Below are positions 1 to 7,838 of a DNA stretch of 64,000 nucleotides, piece by piece (position 1 is the first letter of the stretch; every line of letters begins with the position of its first letter). The notes beneath the pieces were generated by a model. That model was given only the letters and a program-made list of their open reading frames with translations, did no database searches and was not told the DNA's origin. The translations under genes and the position numbers were made by a program. Origin of the DNA: Frankia casuarinae (GTDB lineage Bacteria > Actinomycetota > Actinomycetes > Frankiales > Frankiaceae); assembly GCF_000013345.1 (NCBI RefSeq), contig NC_007777.1, positions 186,001 to 250,000 of the forward strand, given 5' to 3'.

Positions 1-2675
1 GACAACAGCCCCGACAGGCACCACCACATCCGCGGCCACGAGGTGCCCGTTGCCGGTGGTCCGTGGATGTCCAGGCGTTCCAACACCGGTCCGGCGAGGA
101 CGTCCCACAGCCAGCCGAAGACGTTCGAGAGCCCCTTCTCGTCGCCGCGTTCGACAGCCGTCAGGAAAGCGAGGACCTGGTCACCAACGGCTTCTTCAGT
201 GAGGTCCGGCAGGGGTAGGAGCTGCACGCCGGCCGTGGTCAGGATCAGGGCATCGCAACGGATCTCGCTGACGTTGACGGCCACGATCGGCCCCTGGCTC
301 GCGGCGTGCCGAAGATCGTCGATGGTTGGTGGCAGAAGAAAACGCTCGAAGTCCGGCAGGCTGCGGATCTCGGAGACGAGGCTTGCGAACCGCGCCGCGC
401 GGGCATGCCGCCGGTCGGCACCGCGTCGTGCCGTGCCCGTCGCGTCGTTTCCGACGAATGGCGGGGATGCCTGCTCCGCCAGCGGTATGTCGGATCCGTC
501 GAAGGCGGGAGGAGCGTCGAACTCATCCTGAAGCCGCCTGAACAGCGCGGCCTTCTCCGGGTCTCTTGCGGCAAGGAGGGCGAGGTCCGTACGGGCGTCG
601 AGAATCTGGCCGAGGATGACTCCGCGTCCTTGCTCCCAGAGTTCCAGGGCGCGTTCGACCTTGCCGACCTGTAAACACGCTGCGGCGGCCTGCGATCCCA
701 GCCGGGACAGGGTGACGAGACGATACTCCTGGTCTTCGCGGTCAAGGCTGCGCGGCGCGACCTGTCCCAGCAGGTCCACAGCGGTGCTGTAGCCGGCGAC
801 AGCCTGCTGCCAGTCGCCCGCGGTGGCCGCCAGGCTCGCCCATGCTCCCGCCGCCTTCGCTCGGATGCTGGGTGCTGCCGTTGCCAGCGCGGCGGCACGT
901 CGAAACACGGCGATACTGACATCCCGATCCGCCGGCCTCCCAGTGTGTTCGAAACGGTTCCACAAACTAAGACCGAGGCCGGACAGGGAAGTGGCAGCAT
1001 CCGGGTCATCGCCGCGAGCATCGACCGCCATCCGGTACGCCGCCACGGAACCGTCCAGGTCGGGCATGTCTTCTGTCCGGTCAAAGCGGAGATGGAGGGT
1101 CTCGCCGAGATTCGACGCCGCGGCCGCGACAAAGGCTCTGTTCTCTTTGGCCTCGGCGGCGGCGAGCGCCGCGCGGGCAGTTTCCACCGCCTCGTCCAGA
1201 TCTGCGGAGGTACCAGCCAGCCGGGCGCGTCGTGACAGCGCCCTGCAGAGGTTCACCATGACGGGGACCCAAGCCGTGTGCTCCGTCGAGGTGGCAGCCG
1301 CCGCCTGCCGGCCGACGGTGACTGCCTCGTCCAGGTCGGCCGCGCGCCCGATTCGATCCGCGCGCAGACCCACCACGGCCCCAAGATTGGTCAGTATCAC
1401 GGCCCGTTCCGCGTGGCTGGCCGGCGTCGCCACTACCGCCTGCCGGCAGACCTCCACAGCCTCATCCAGGTCAACCAGCAGCCCGACCCGATCAAAACGT
1501 GCCCGGAGAATGTTGCCCAGATTGGAGAGACGCCGGGCACGGTCCGGGCTGCCGGGAGGAGTCACAGCCACTGCCCGCCGGGCCGTCTCCACCGCCGTGG
1601 TGAGGTCGGAGTCCGTCCCGGTGTGCAGCGCCCGGACCAGCAGCGCAGCACTCAAGTTTCCCAAGACGACCGGAAAGTGCGGATGGCTGGGAGGCGTTAC
1701 TGTGGCCGCGCGGCCAAAGATATCGATGGCGGCCGTTAGATCCGTCGAGACCCCGGCCTGCACGAAACGCGTCTGCAGCGCGACGGCCAGATTGGTGAGC
1801 ATCGTCGCGTACTGAGGATGGTGGGCCGGCGTCACATCGACGGCGCGTCGACCCTGTTCCACTGCCTCGTCGAGATCGGCTCGCGCGCCCGTCCACTCGA
1901 ACCGGGAACGCAGAATGTTACTTAGGTTTGACAGATAACGGCCGCTATTAGGATCTTGTGGCGGGATGACCGCGACCGCCTGCCGGATTGCCTGCAGGGA
2001 TTCCTCCAGGTCCGCCGGCGACTTCCGGTGCACACATCGCGCCCATAGCGAACCACTGAGACCCGACAGCACCAGGAAGCGGGAAGGGTGGTTCTCCGGT
2101 GCCCGGGTGGCGGCCAGCCGGCCGAGGTCGACCGCCTCGTCGATGTCGGAGTCCGAACCCGTCCAGGCGAACCGCGTCTGTAACGCCGTCGCGAGATTGG
2201 AAAGGAGCCCGACGTGAAGCGGATGACTCACGGGCGTAACAGCAGACGCGCGTCGGAACAGGGCGATCGCCTCGCTGAGACCGTCGACGTCACCGGTTTT
2301 CGTCGACTGGCCGTACAGGTGTTCGGCGCGAAGTGCCAACCTTTCCCGGCTGCTCGGGTTCATGTCAGCCTCGTCAAGGGCGTCACGGATCTCGCTGGGT
2401 AGAAGGGTCGGATTCGACCGGTGGACCGATGCCAGCAGTTCCCGTGCCCGCGCCAGGTCCGGCCGGCCATCGTCACCTCCCAGCACAAGATAACGACACC
2501 AGTACAGAAGACCGGCCGCGAGCAGAACATCCGTGTCGATGGACGGATCCGGGACGGCGTTCAAGAGACCCATCACCTCCAACACCGCATCGTTGGCCAA
2601 CACGATCTCGGGGGAGCTTTCGGCGGCGAACAGCTCCAGTCGCCCCTGGACCCTGGCAAGAAGATCGTCCCGCAT
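1..2675 (-). CDS. TPR-repeat protein with C-terminal CHAT (caspase-like) domain, partial
   Basis: The reading frame is open from an ATG at 2675 to the window edge (about 891 codons) with no stop. The start follows AGGAGAGGGG. From about residue 120 to 620 there are repeats of about 50 residues with the pattern 'LSNLatALqtRF...G...DLDEAVE..RrAv..tP..hp', which are tetratricopeptide-like. From about residue 640, blocks such as 'GDWQQAVAGYSTAVDLL' and 'ELWEQGRGVILGQ' followed by 'PRMWWCLSGLL' match the entry into a CHAT domain, a caspase/separase-like peptidase fold. The catalytic His and Cys would lie beyond the edge. In known bacterial TPR-CHAT proteins the TPR array senses or scaffolds and CHAT cleaves a partner. 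Three co-oriented genes lie just upstream (2891-4439). A conflict or signalling role is inferred; the domain call is firm. Confidence 0.85.
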   Translation of the reverse strand, partial: MRDDLLARVQGRLELFAAESSPEIVLANDAVLEVMGLLNAVPDPSIDTDVLLAAGLLYWCRYLVLGGDDGRPDLARARELLASVHRSNPTLLPSEIRDALDEADMNPSSRERLALRAEHLYGQSTKTGDVDGLSEAIALFRRASAVTPVSHPLHVGLLSNLATALQTRFAWTGSDSDIDEAVDLGRLAATRAPENHPSRFLVLSGLSGSLWARCVHRKSPADLEESLQAIRQAVAVIPPQDPNSGRYLSNLSNILRSRFEWTGARADLDEAVEQGRRAVDVTPAHHPQYATMLTNLAVALQTRFVQAGVSTDLTAAIDIFGRAATVTPPSHPHFPVVLGNLSAALLVRALHTGTDSDLTTAVETARRAVAVTPPGSPDRARRLSNLGNILRARFDRVGLLVDLDEAVEVCRQAVVATPASHAERAVILTNLGAVVGLRADRIGRAADLDEAVTVGRQAAAATSTEHTAWVPVMVNLCRALSRRARLAGTSADLDEAVETARAALAAAEAKENRAFVAAAASNLGETLHLRFDRTEDMPDLDGSVAAYRMAVDARGDDPDAATSLSGLGLSLWNRFEHTGRPADRDVSIAVFRRAAALATAAPSIRAKAAGAWASLAATAGDWQQAVAGYSTAVDLLGQVAPRSLDREDQEYRLVTLSRLGSQAAAACLQVGKVERALELWEQGRGVILGQILDARTDLALLAARDPEKAALFRRLQDEFDAPPAFDGSDIPLAEQASPPFVGNDATGTARRGADRRHARAARFASLVSEIRSLPDFERFLLPPTIDDLRHAASQGPIVAVNVSEIRCDALILTTAGVQLLPLPDLTEEAVGDQVLAFLTAVERGDEKGLSNVFGWLWDVLAGPVLERLDIHGPPATGTSWPRMWWCLSGLL

Positions 2676-2803
2676 CGACTCGTTCCCCTCTCCTCTGTGA
2701 CGAGGCTTCCTCAACGTCCGGCCTTCCGGGCCGGACCCATACCTGCCGAATTTGCTGGTTTCGAATGTGGCAGAGTCTCCCCTTTGTCCGCAGTGTCTGT
2801 CCA

Positions 2804-2835
2804 GAACCTCGACGTTTGAGAACCTCGACGTTTGA
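2804..2835. repeat. 16-bp tandem duplication between membrane gene and TPR-CHAT gene
   Basis: Two perfect head-to-tail copies of GAACCTCGACGTTTGA. The copies lie in the 215-bp gap (2676-2890) upstream of the TPR-CHAT gene. I see no other feature in that gap. Confidence 0.9.
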
Positions 2836-2890
2836 GGAAAAGGACGCGTGACGGTGTTGGCAATGTTGTTGTAGCGAGATCAGAGGGAGA

Positions 2891-3832
2891 TCACGGGGTG
2901 GGCTGTGTGAAGTTAGGGGTGTTGTTGTCGGAACCGCGCCAGAGGTAGGCGGTGAGGGCTTGCCCCGCGGGTTTTTCTTCTGCGGGGGTGTGGGGGAGCG
3001 GCCAACGAAGGTGGGTGTAGAGCTGGGTGCGGTGAGTGTCGAAGGCGACTTCGATCAGTTCGCCGAACGCCTGCGCACGGGCGGGGATGACGACGGTGAC
3101 GGTGATGGTGGCGACGGCGAGACCCGCAGGGATGGCAAGCAGGGTGTAGAGGCCACCGGTGGCGGCGAAGAGCAGCGCCCACAGGGTAATGGTGGCGGCA
3201 GTGTCGAGGGCGGTGCGGGCGGCGGCGAGGTCGGTCCGGTGGGTGTCAGGGAGCAGAGGCCAGAGACGGGGCCAGCAGATAATGGTGTCCAAGCCGTATT
3301 TGTCAGTGGGGCGTCGTTCGGCGGCGCGCAGGATGTTGCCCGTGCGGGTGGCTAGGAAGAAGCCGGGGGCGCCTGGGGATGGATGCTGTCGGCGACGCCG
3401 TTCGAGGCGGGTGTAGACGACGAGCTGCCGGTTTGTGGGGGTGTTCGGGGGTTGCACGGCAGTGTGTGCTGTCTGCCAGGCGAGGTCGTCTGCGGCGGCG
3501 CGTGCCGCAGCGCGGGCGGCGAGGCGGTGGCGGAGGGGGTCGGCGATGGCCGGCCAGTAGCCCTCAAGCAGTCGGAGCAGCGGAGTGGCAGCGCTGCTGA
3601 CCAGGACCGCGGTGGCTGCGATGCCGAGTAGGGCGGTGAGGATGGCGAGGGTTTGGATTGCGGGGGTCTGCCGGTCGAGCCAGCTGGTGTGGTTGCTGAG
3701 GGTGTGAAGGCCGCCGTGGTGGTAGGTCCAAACGGCGAGGAGGGCGAGCCAGTACACCAGGGCGGGGGCGGCGATCGATGCCCATCGGTCGGCGACTTTC
3801 TCGCCGACTGTTTTCCAGAACTCCTCGAGCAT
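2891..3832 (-). CDS. Membrane protein of unknown function upstream of TPR-CHAT gene
   Basis: A 313-aa protein beginning 'MLEEFWKTVGEKVADRW' at 3832. This frame is open further upstream, but the upstream part is a proline/arginine-rich shadow, and the preceding gene stops at 3838, so the internal ATG is chosen. Hydrophobic segments lie near residues 20-38 and 55-80, with a long hydrophobic stretch near 215-255. This gives an N-terminal hairpin, a cytosolic-looking middle with Arg/His-rich helices, and a C-terminal membrane hairpin. The family is not recognised. It starts 5 bp after the 138-aa gene and reads toward the TPR-CHAT gene, so it probably belongs to the same transcript. It could anchor a signalling or effector complex at the membrane; that role is inferred from position only. 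Confidence 0.6.
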   Translation of the reverse strand: MLEEFWKTVGEKVADRWASIAAPALVYWLALLAVWTYHHGGLHTLSNHTSWLDRQTPAIQTLAILTALLGIAATAVLVSSAATPLLRLLEGYWPAIADPLRHRLAARAAARAAADDLAWQTAHTAVQPPNTPTNRQLVVYTRLERRRRQHPSPGAPGFFLATRTGNILRAAERRPTDKYGLDTIICWPRLWPLLPDTHRTDLAAARTALDTAATITLWALLFAATGGLYTLLAIPAGLAVATITVTVVIPARAQAFGELIEVAFDTHRTQLYTHLRWPLPHTPAEEKPAGQALTAYLWRGSDNNTPNFTQPTP

Positions 3833-3837
3833 GCCTG

Positions 3838-4254
3838 TCAGCCTCGTACGAGGGTGACCTGGTGGGTGGGGCAGGTGGGGATGGCGCTGCCTAGGTCGGG
3901 CCGGTACCAGGTGTAGTCGCCGCGCGGGCAGTTGTACCGGTCGGCGGCGACTGGACCTGGGTCGCCGAGGGGGCTGGGGCGGGGGGTGCGCTGGTAGCGG
4001 GGCTGCTGGTCGGGCGGCCTGTAGTGCGGGGCGTCGGCGAGAACATCGCGCAGGAACCGGCCGGTGTGAGGGTGGCCTTCGAGGAGGGCGCGCAGCTGAC
4101 CAGCCTGGGTTCCTGCGTCGGCCGGGTTGGCAGTGGTGAGCAGGGCGGCGATCCCTTGGTCGAAGGCTGCGGCGTCCTGGGGGGCGAACCAGTCGGCGAG
4201 GTAGGGGCGGATGGCACGGCCGGCTTCGATGATGCCGTGGTTGTCGCTGGTCAA
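3838..4254 (-). CDS. 138-aa protein with C-terminal zinc-ribbon-like motif, probable TPR-CHAT partner
   Basis: Starts at a TTG (4254) preceded by GGGAG at good spacing, and its first bases overlap the stop of the small upstream gene (TTGA). Residues 8-70 form an Ala/Leu-rich helical module ('IRPYLADWFAPQDAAAFDQG'...'HPHTGRFLRDVL'). The C-terminus carries 'NCPRGDYTWYRPDLG' and 'IPTCPTHQVTLV', which place Cys, Cys and His as in a one- or two-knuckle zinc ribbon. Small helical domain plus ribbon proteins of this style recur next to effector genes in actinobacterial conflict loci. I recognise the style rather than a named family. Its position two genes upstream of the TPR-CHAT gene suggests an adaptor or effector-associated role (inference). 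Confidence 0.6.
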   Translation of the reverse strand: MTSDNHGIIEAGRAIRPYLADWFAPQDAAAFDQGIAALLTTANPADAGTQAGQLRALLEGHPHTGRFLRDVLADAPHYRPPDQQPRYQRTPRPSPLGDPGPVAADRYNCPRGDYTWYRPDLGSAIPTCPTHQVTLVRG

Positions 4255-4439
4255 GGCGGAGACTCCCTGCAGAAGGGGGTGGGTCGGTCCTGGGGCAGGA
4301 GCCGGCGGCGGGTGGGATCAAGCGCCGGCGTGCAGGTGGGATGCCCACACCGACCCGGACCTGTGCCGCTGGCCGGTAGCCCGGCTGCGACGTCGGCGAG
4401 GTGGGCGGGCAAGTCGCCGAGCTCGACATGAGGTCGCAC
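4251..4439 (-). CDS. Small Cys-containing protein, first gene of the TPR-CHAT group
   Basis: About 62 aa from a GTG at 4439. The frame opens at 4490, so a longer form of 79 aa is possible. Its C-terminal half reads 'GRCGHPTCTPAL' and ends 'PTPFCRESPP', giving three cysteines and a histidine that could bind a metal. The stop overlaps the TTG start of the next gene by 3 bases, a typical sign of translational coupling. The reading is modest because the protein is short and the start is uncertain, but the overlap and the Cys pattern favour a real gene over a shadow. Confidence 0.4.
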   Translation of the reverse strand: MRPHVELGDLPAHLADVAAGLPASGTGPGRCGHPTCTPALDPTRRRLLPQDRPTPFCRESPP

Positions 4440-4442
4440 CCG

Positions 4443-4475
4443 GCCAGTAGGCGGAGGTGAACTCCGCCTACTGGC
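4443..4475. terminator. Perfect 14-bp inverted repeat with 5-nt loop
   Basis: Arms GCCAGTAGGCGGAG and CTCCGCCTACTGGC flank GTGAA. The repeat lies between the stop of the F420-type oxidoreductase (4521) and the start of the small gene at 4439, both on the minus strand. No U-tract follows, as is common in high-GC actinobacteria. It may end the upstream transcript or act as an operator for the downstream gene group. The symmetry is certain; the function is inferred. Confidence 0.55.
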
Positions 4476-4520
4476 GGACGTCGAGAACATACGCGCCGCC
4501 GACCTGGTCTGGCCGAACCG

Positions 4521-5390
4521 TCAGGTCGATAGGCGGTCGAGGAGGCCGAACCGCTGGGCGAACGCGGATATCTCGTCGCGCTGCTGAACTGGATCGATGG
4601 CCGTGGCGCCCACGACGATGCGGGTCACACCCTGCGCGGCGAACGCCTCCACCCGTTCCGGTGTCATGTCGATCGACCCCCATCGCGTGTACTCCAGAGC
4701 ATCCGGATTACGGCCAGCCTCGAAGGCGGTCGACCGGGCGAGGTCTAGTTGGAGGCTACGCTCATCAGGACCGAGCGCACCGCCGGGAAAGTAGCCGTCG
4801 CCTCGCAGCCCGGCCCGGCGTGCAGCCGCCCGACTTGATCCACCAACGTGGATGGGCAGCTGGGTAACGCCGTAGGGCTTCGGGAAGCTGCACAGGTTGT
4901 CGAAGTCGAAGAACTCCCCGCGGAAGCTGACCCCGTCCTCGCCCCCGGCCCAGAGCAGTCGCATCACGTCGATCGCCTCGTCGGCGCGGCGACCACGGGT
5001 GCTGAAATCCACCCCCACCGCCTGGGCCTCGCCCGGCAAGGTTCCCAGCCCCACGGTCAATAGCCGCATCCGCCCCTTGGACAGCACATCAATGGTGGCC
5101 AGTCGCTTGGCGAGGACCACTGGATGGTGGTAGGGAAGCAGCAGCACGCCCGTGCCGAGCAGCATCCGGTTCGTGGCCGCGGCGACGAGGCTCAGGCAAT
5201 CGAGGGGATCGGCGTAGGGCAGCGACGGCGGGATCTCGATGGACCCGACCATCGCCCCGGGGTACAGCACGATGTGCTCCGGCAGATACAGTGCCTCGAA
5301 GCCGCATTCCTCCGCATGCTGGGCGTAGGCAGTGATCCGGTCCGGGTCGACACCGTAGTAGGGCGTGCTGTAGCCGATTGCGAACTTCAT
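4521..5390 (-). CDS. LLM-class F420-dependent oxidoreductase
   Basis: A 289-aa luciferase-like TIM-barrel protein. The N-terminus 'MKFAIGYSTPYYGVDPDRI' and 'EECGFEALYLPEHIV' are typical of the family, as are 'VLLLPYHHPVVLAKRLATID' and 'HVGGSSRAAARRAG'. The length is usual for the TIGR03619-like actinobacterial branch, which reduces or oxidises small molecules with coenzyme F420; the substrate cannot be read from the sequence. The ATG is preceded by a purine-rich stretch. The gene lies 104 bp downstream of a co-oriented MerR regulator gene and may be controlled by it. A stem-loop (4443-4475) follows its stop codon. Confidence 0.85.
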   Translation of the reverse strand: MKFAIGYSTPYYGVDPDRITAYAQHAEECGFEALYLPEHIVLYPGAMVGSIEIPPSLPYADPLDCLSLVAAATNRMLLGTGVLLLPYHHPVVLAKRLATIDVLSKGRMRLLTVGLGTLPGEAQAVGVDFSTRGRRADEAIDVMRLLWAGGEDGVSFRGEFFDFDNLCSFPKPYGVTQLPIHVGGSSRAAARRAGLRGDGYFPGGALGPDERSLQLDLARSTAFEAGRNPDALEYTRWGSIDMTPERVEAFAAQGVTRIVVGATAIDPVQQRDEISAFAQRFGLLDRLST

Positions 5391-5425
5391 CTCATTCTTC
5401 CGATCTGCTGATACCCCATTGCTCC

Positions 5426-5447
5426 CCGCCCGCCGTTGGCCGGGCGG
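5426..5447. terminator. Stem-loop between merR-type gene and LLM oxidoreductase gene
   Basis: Arms CCGCCCG and CGGGCGG with an 8-nt loop lie 47-68 bp after the MerR stop and just upstream of the oxidoreductase. It could attenuate or end MerR transcription. The short arms make this tentative. Confidence 0.35.
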
Positions 5448-5493
5448 ACAGGGACGTTGAGCTCGATGACTGTTCGTCGGTCAGCGACGGCTA

Positions 5494-5853
5494 CTACGGC
5501 CGCATCGCGATCGTTTGAGCGAGCTGGCTCTGCAACTGCTGCCGTACCGCGTCGAGCCGCTTGATACAGACATCGACTTCGGCGAGTTTGCGTCGCAGCA
5601 CCAGCACAGAGTCCGGGCAAACGTGTCCCGACGTGTTGCCGGCCCGCAAACAGGCGACGAACGGGCGGATGTCGTTGAGGTCGAAGCCCACAGCGAGCAG
5701 GGCCCGAATTTCGTGGACGACTCGCAGCTCTGTCTCGTCGTAGACGCGGTAGCCGTTGGCGGAGCGCCGTGGCCGTACCAACCCGTGTGACTCGTAGTAG
5801 CGCAGCGTGCGGGTGCTCGTGCCGGCCCGTTCCGCCAGTTCGCCGATCAGCAT
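5494..5853 (-). CDS. MerR-family transcriptional regulator
   Basis: A 119-aa protein starting at the ATG at 5853, directly after AAGGAGGTCGG, an excellent ribosome site. The N-terminal 70 residues are the MerR helix-turn-helix and wing ('MLIGELAERAGTSTRTLRYY', then 'GLVRPRRSANGYRVYDE'). A C-terminal coiled coil follows ('LAEVDVCIKRLDAVRQQL'). Cysteines near residues 67 ('FVACLRAG'), 78 ('GHVCPDS') and 92 could sense redox state or a metal, but the spacing matches no named sensor exactly. A dyad at its own promoter (5890-5909) points to autoregulation. The co-oriented LLM oxidoreductase gene downstream is the likely target or partner. Confidence 0.9.
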   Translation of the reverse strand: MLIGELAERAGTSTRTLRYYESHGLVRPRRSANGYRVYDETELRVVHEIRALLAVGFDLNDIRPFVACLRAGNTSGHVCPDSVLVLRRKLAEVDVCIKRLDAVRQQLQSQLAQTIAMRP

Positions 5854-5881
5854 CCGACCTCCTTCACCCGCCCGGGGCAAG

Positions 5882-5912
5882 ACGCTAAACCTTGTCGCCG
5901 GCGTCAAGGCAA
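5882..5912 (-). promoter_or_regulatory. MerR-type promoter with 20-bp dyad operator
   Basis: The dyad CCTTGTCGCCGGCGTCAAGG (5890-5909) pairs at 9 of 10 positions. On the minus strand it sits inside a spacer of 19 bp between TTGCCT (5912-5907) and TAGCGT (5887-5882). An over-long spacer holding a dyad is the hallmark of promoters activated by MerR proteins. The merR-type gene starts 29 bp downstream. Confidence 0.7.
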
Positions 5913-6159
5913 CGTGCCGCCGGTAAGAAAGTTGCCGGAGGAGGTCACCCCGGCCACCGCAGCACGGTGGCCGGGGTGACGAAGAAGACGTCCCAGCGGG
6001 CCCGGGGTAACAGCCGGGACAGCGCCGCGAGGATCACCCGATCTACCTATCCCAGCCCCGCCCAAGCCAGCCCAGATGGAACGTACTGCCTGTCTCGTCT
6101 CATCTTGGCAGGTAGGGGGGCTCCGGTTTTCCCCCGGAGGTGATCGTGCTGGCGGTGCG

Positions 6160-6203
6160 CCGGTGGACAGCCGGTGGACAGCCGGTGGACAGCCGATGGA
6201 CAG
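6160..6203. repeat. 11-bp unit repeated four times
   Basis: Three perfect copies and one one-mismatch copy of CCGGTGGACAG lie just past the stop of the beta-propeller gene. The rest of the 5913-6224 interval shows only a possible short hairpin near 6121-6139 and no gene. Confidence 0.9.
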
Positions 6204-6224
6204 GAGTATCGAACACGCGAGGGC

Positions 6225-7595
6225 TTATCGCATGATTCCGGTGTGGCCGAGGGAGTAGCGCCCGGGCTGCGGCCAGACAGCGAGCCCGTGCGGCTCGTGG
6301 CCCACCGGGATCTCGGTCAACAGCCGGCCGGTCGTCGGGTCCGACCCGCCGTTCCCGCCGGTATCGAACACGTACACGACGTTGCTGCGCCGGCCGGACA
6401 GCCACAGCCGGGTCCCGTCGGCGTTGACGTTGCCCATATCGGGGGTCCCGCCGCTGGGGATGGCCCAGTTTGCGACGATCTTCCTGGTGGTGAAGGAGAT
6501 GACCGACACGGAGCCCCGATCACCGGTATGCGGGAACGGGACCATGTCGGAGGTCATCATGCCGCCCCGGTTGACGACGTAGAGATAGCGGCCGTCGCGG
6601 CTGGGGTACAGGCCGTGGGCCTCCGGGCCGGTCTGGACAAAGCCGGTTTTGGTGAGGGTGTCCCCGTCGATGAGGTGGACGCCGCCGGCGTTCATGTCGG
6701 CGACGTACCAGACCCGGCCCGCAGGATCGATCTTGATGTCCTGGGGGGCCGCGGTGCGTCCGAGATCGAGGTAGCCGAGGACCCGCTCGTGCGCCAGGTC
6801 GATCTTGACCAGTTGGCCGGCGAACTCGCAGGTGGCGATCGCATAGGTGCCGTCCGGGGAGAAGTCGACGTGGTTGACGCCCGCGCACCGGCTGCCCACG
6901 TCGAGGCTGTGGCGCAGGGCGAAGGTGTGCGGGTCGCGGAAGTCGACGCTGTGGTTCGCCTCGGCGATGACCATCGCGCTCTTTCCGTCGAGGGTGAAGT
7001 ACAGGTTGTAAGGGTCGGTGACCGGTATGGCCCGGCCGGCGAGGCGCCCGGTCCGCGGGTCGATCGGTGACAGACTGTTCCCGACGTTGTTGTTGACCCA
7101 CAGTGTCCGCAGGTCCCAGGACGGGACCACATGCTGCGGGCCGCGCCCCGTGGGGTAGGTGGCCACTACCCGCAGCGTGTGCTGGTCGATGACGCTGACC
7201 GTGCCGTCGGACAGGTTCGGGACATAGACGAGCTGCGGATCGTCGCGCACGACCGGGCTCAGCATCCCGGCATGGGCGTGGGCGTACACATCCACAGCAG
7301 TGGTGGTAGCACCAGCAACGGTGGTACCACCAGCAACGGCGGCGGTGGGGCTTGCTCCCGCCCTGGCCGGGGACGCGGCCGGGGACGCGCCCGGGGACGC
7401 GCCCGGGGACGCGCCCGGGGACGCAGGCGGTTGCGGGAGGGCTCCAGCGTTCGCAGCCTGGTTGCCCGGGTCACGGAGGGCCCAGCCCGCCAGCAGGGCG
7501 ACGACAAGGACCACCAGGCCGGCCAGCAGGATCGGGCCGTACGGCCGGGGCCGCTTCCCGGGCCGGGGTTGATGCGATTTCGCCCTGGTTGGCAT
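6225..7595 (-). CDS. Membrane-anchored YVTN/YncE-type beta-propeller protein
   Basis: A 456-aa protein. A basic N-terminus is followed by one membrane segment (about residues 20-41). Next comes a low-complexity linker built of ASPGASPG units (12-bp DNA repeats at 7365-7424), then an extracellular propeller. Blade motifs include 'LVYVPNLSDGTVSVIDQHTL', 'GPQHVVPSWD', 'VDFSPDGTYAIATCE' and 'DGRYLYVVNRGG', the beta-propeller pattern of surface and quinoprotein-like repeat proteins. No catalytic residues can be assigned. It diverges from a deacetylase-like lipoprotein gene and begins a run of extracytoplasmic proteins (to 11257), so a role in the cell surface or in ligand scaffolding is likely. 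Confidence 0.8.
   Translation of the reverse strand: MPTRAKSHQPRPGKRPRPYGPILLAGLVVLVVALLAGWALRDPGNQAANAGALPQPPASPGASPGASPGASPAASPARAGASPTAAVAGGTTVAGATTTAVDVYAHAHAGMLSPVVRDDPQLVYVPNLSDGTVSVIDQHTLRVVATYPTGRGPQHVVPSWDLRTLWVNNNVGNSLSPIDPRTGRLAGRAIPVTDPYNLYFTLDGKSAMVIAEANHSVDFRDPHTFALRHSLDVGSRCAGVNHVDFSPDGTYAIATCEFAGQLVKIDLAHERVLGYLDLGRTAAPQDIKIDPAGRVWYVADMNAGGVHLIDGDTLTKTGFVQTGPEAHGLYPSRDGRYLYVVNRGGMMTSDMVPFPHTGDRGSVSVISFTTRKIVANWAIPSGGTPDMGNVNADGTRLWLSGRRSNVVYVFDTGGNGGSDPTTGRLLTEIPVGHEPHGLAVWPQPGRYSLGHTGIMR
7365..7424. repeat. Coding 12-bp minisatellite (five units)
   Basis: Five consecutive 12-bp units ending CGGGGACGC encode the ASPA/ASPG linker of the beta-propeller protein. All are in frame, so copy-number change would alter linker length only. 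Confidence 0.85.
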
Positions 7596-7838
7596 GCCGA
7601 CACGCTAGTACCGTCTTTTCACGCGGGGCCCTTCGACCCCGTCGGACGGTCGCATAATCGAATATGGTAGAAAGGCGTTTTACTGATCGCTTGCCTGGTT
7701 GTGATCTATCGTCGACAAGAAGGCTCGTGTCGGGGTCTGGCCGCCCGTGGCCTCACGGTACCCGGCTGGTGATCCTGGGTGCCCATCGGGCGCCTCCAGT
7801 GGCCGGGATATCCCCGTAGCCGAGATACCCTCAGCGTC

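Noticed and set aside
823-1815. Plus-strand open frame of 330 codons at the left end
   Set aside because: It is the reverse shadow of the TPR repeats; its apparent repeats mirror those of the minus-strand gene.
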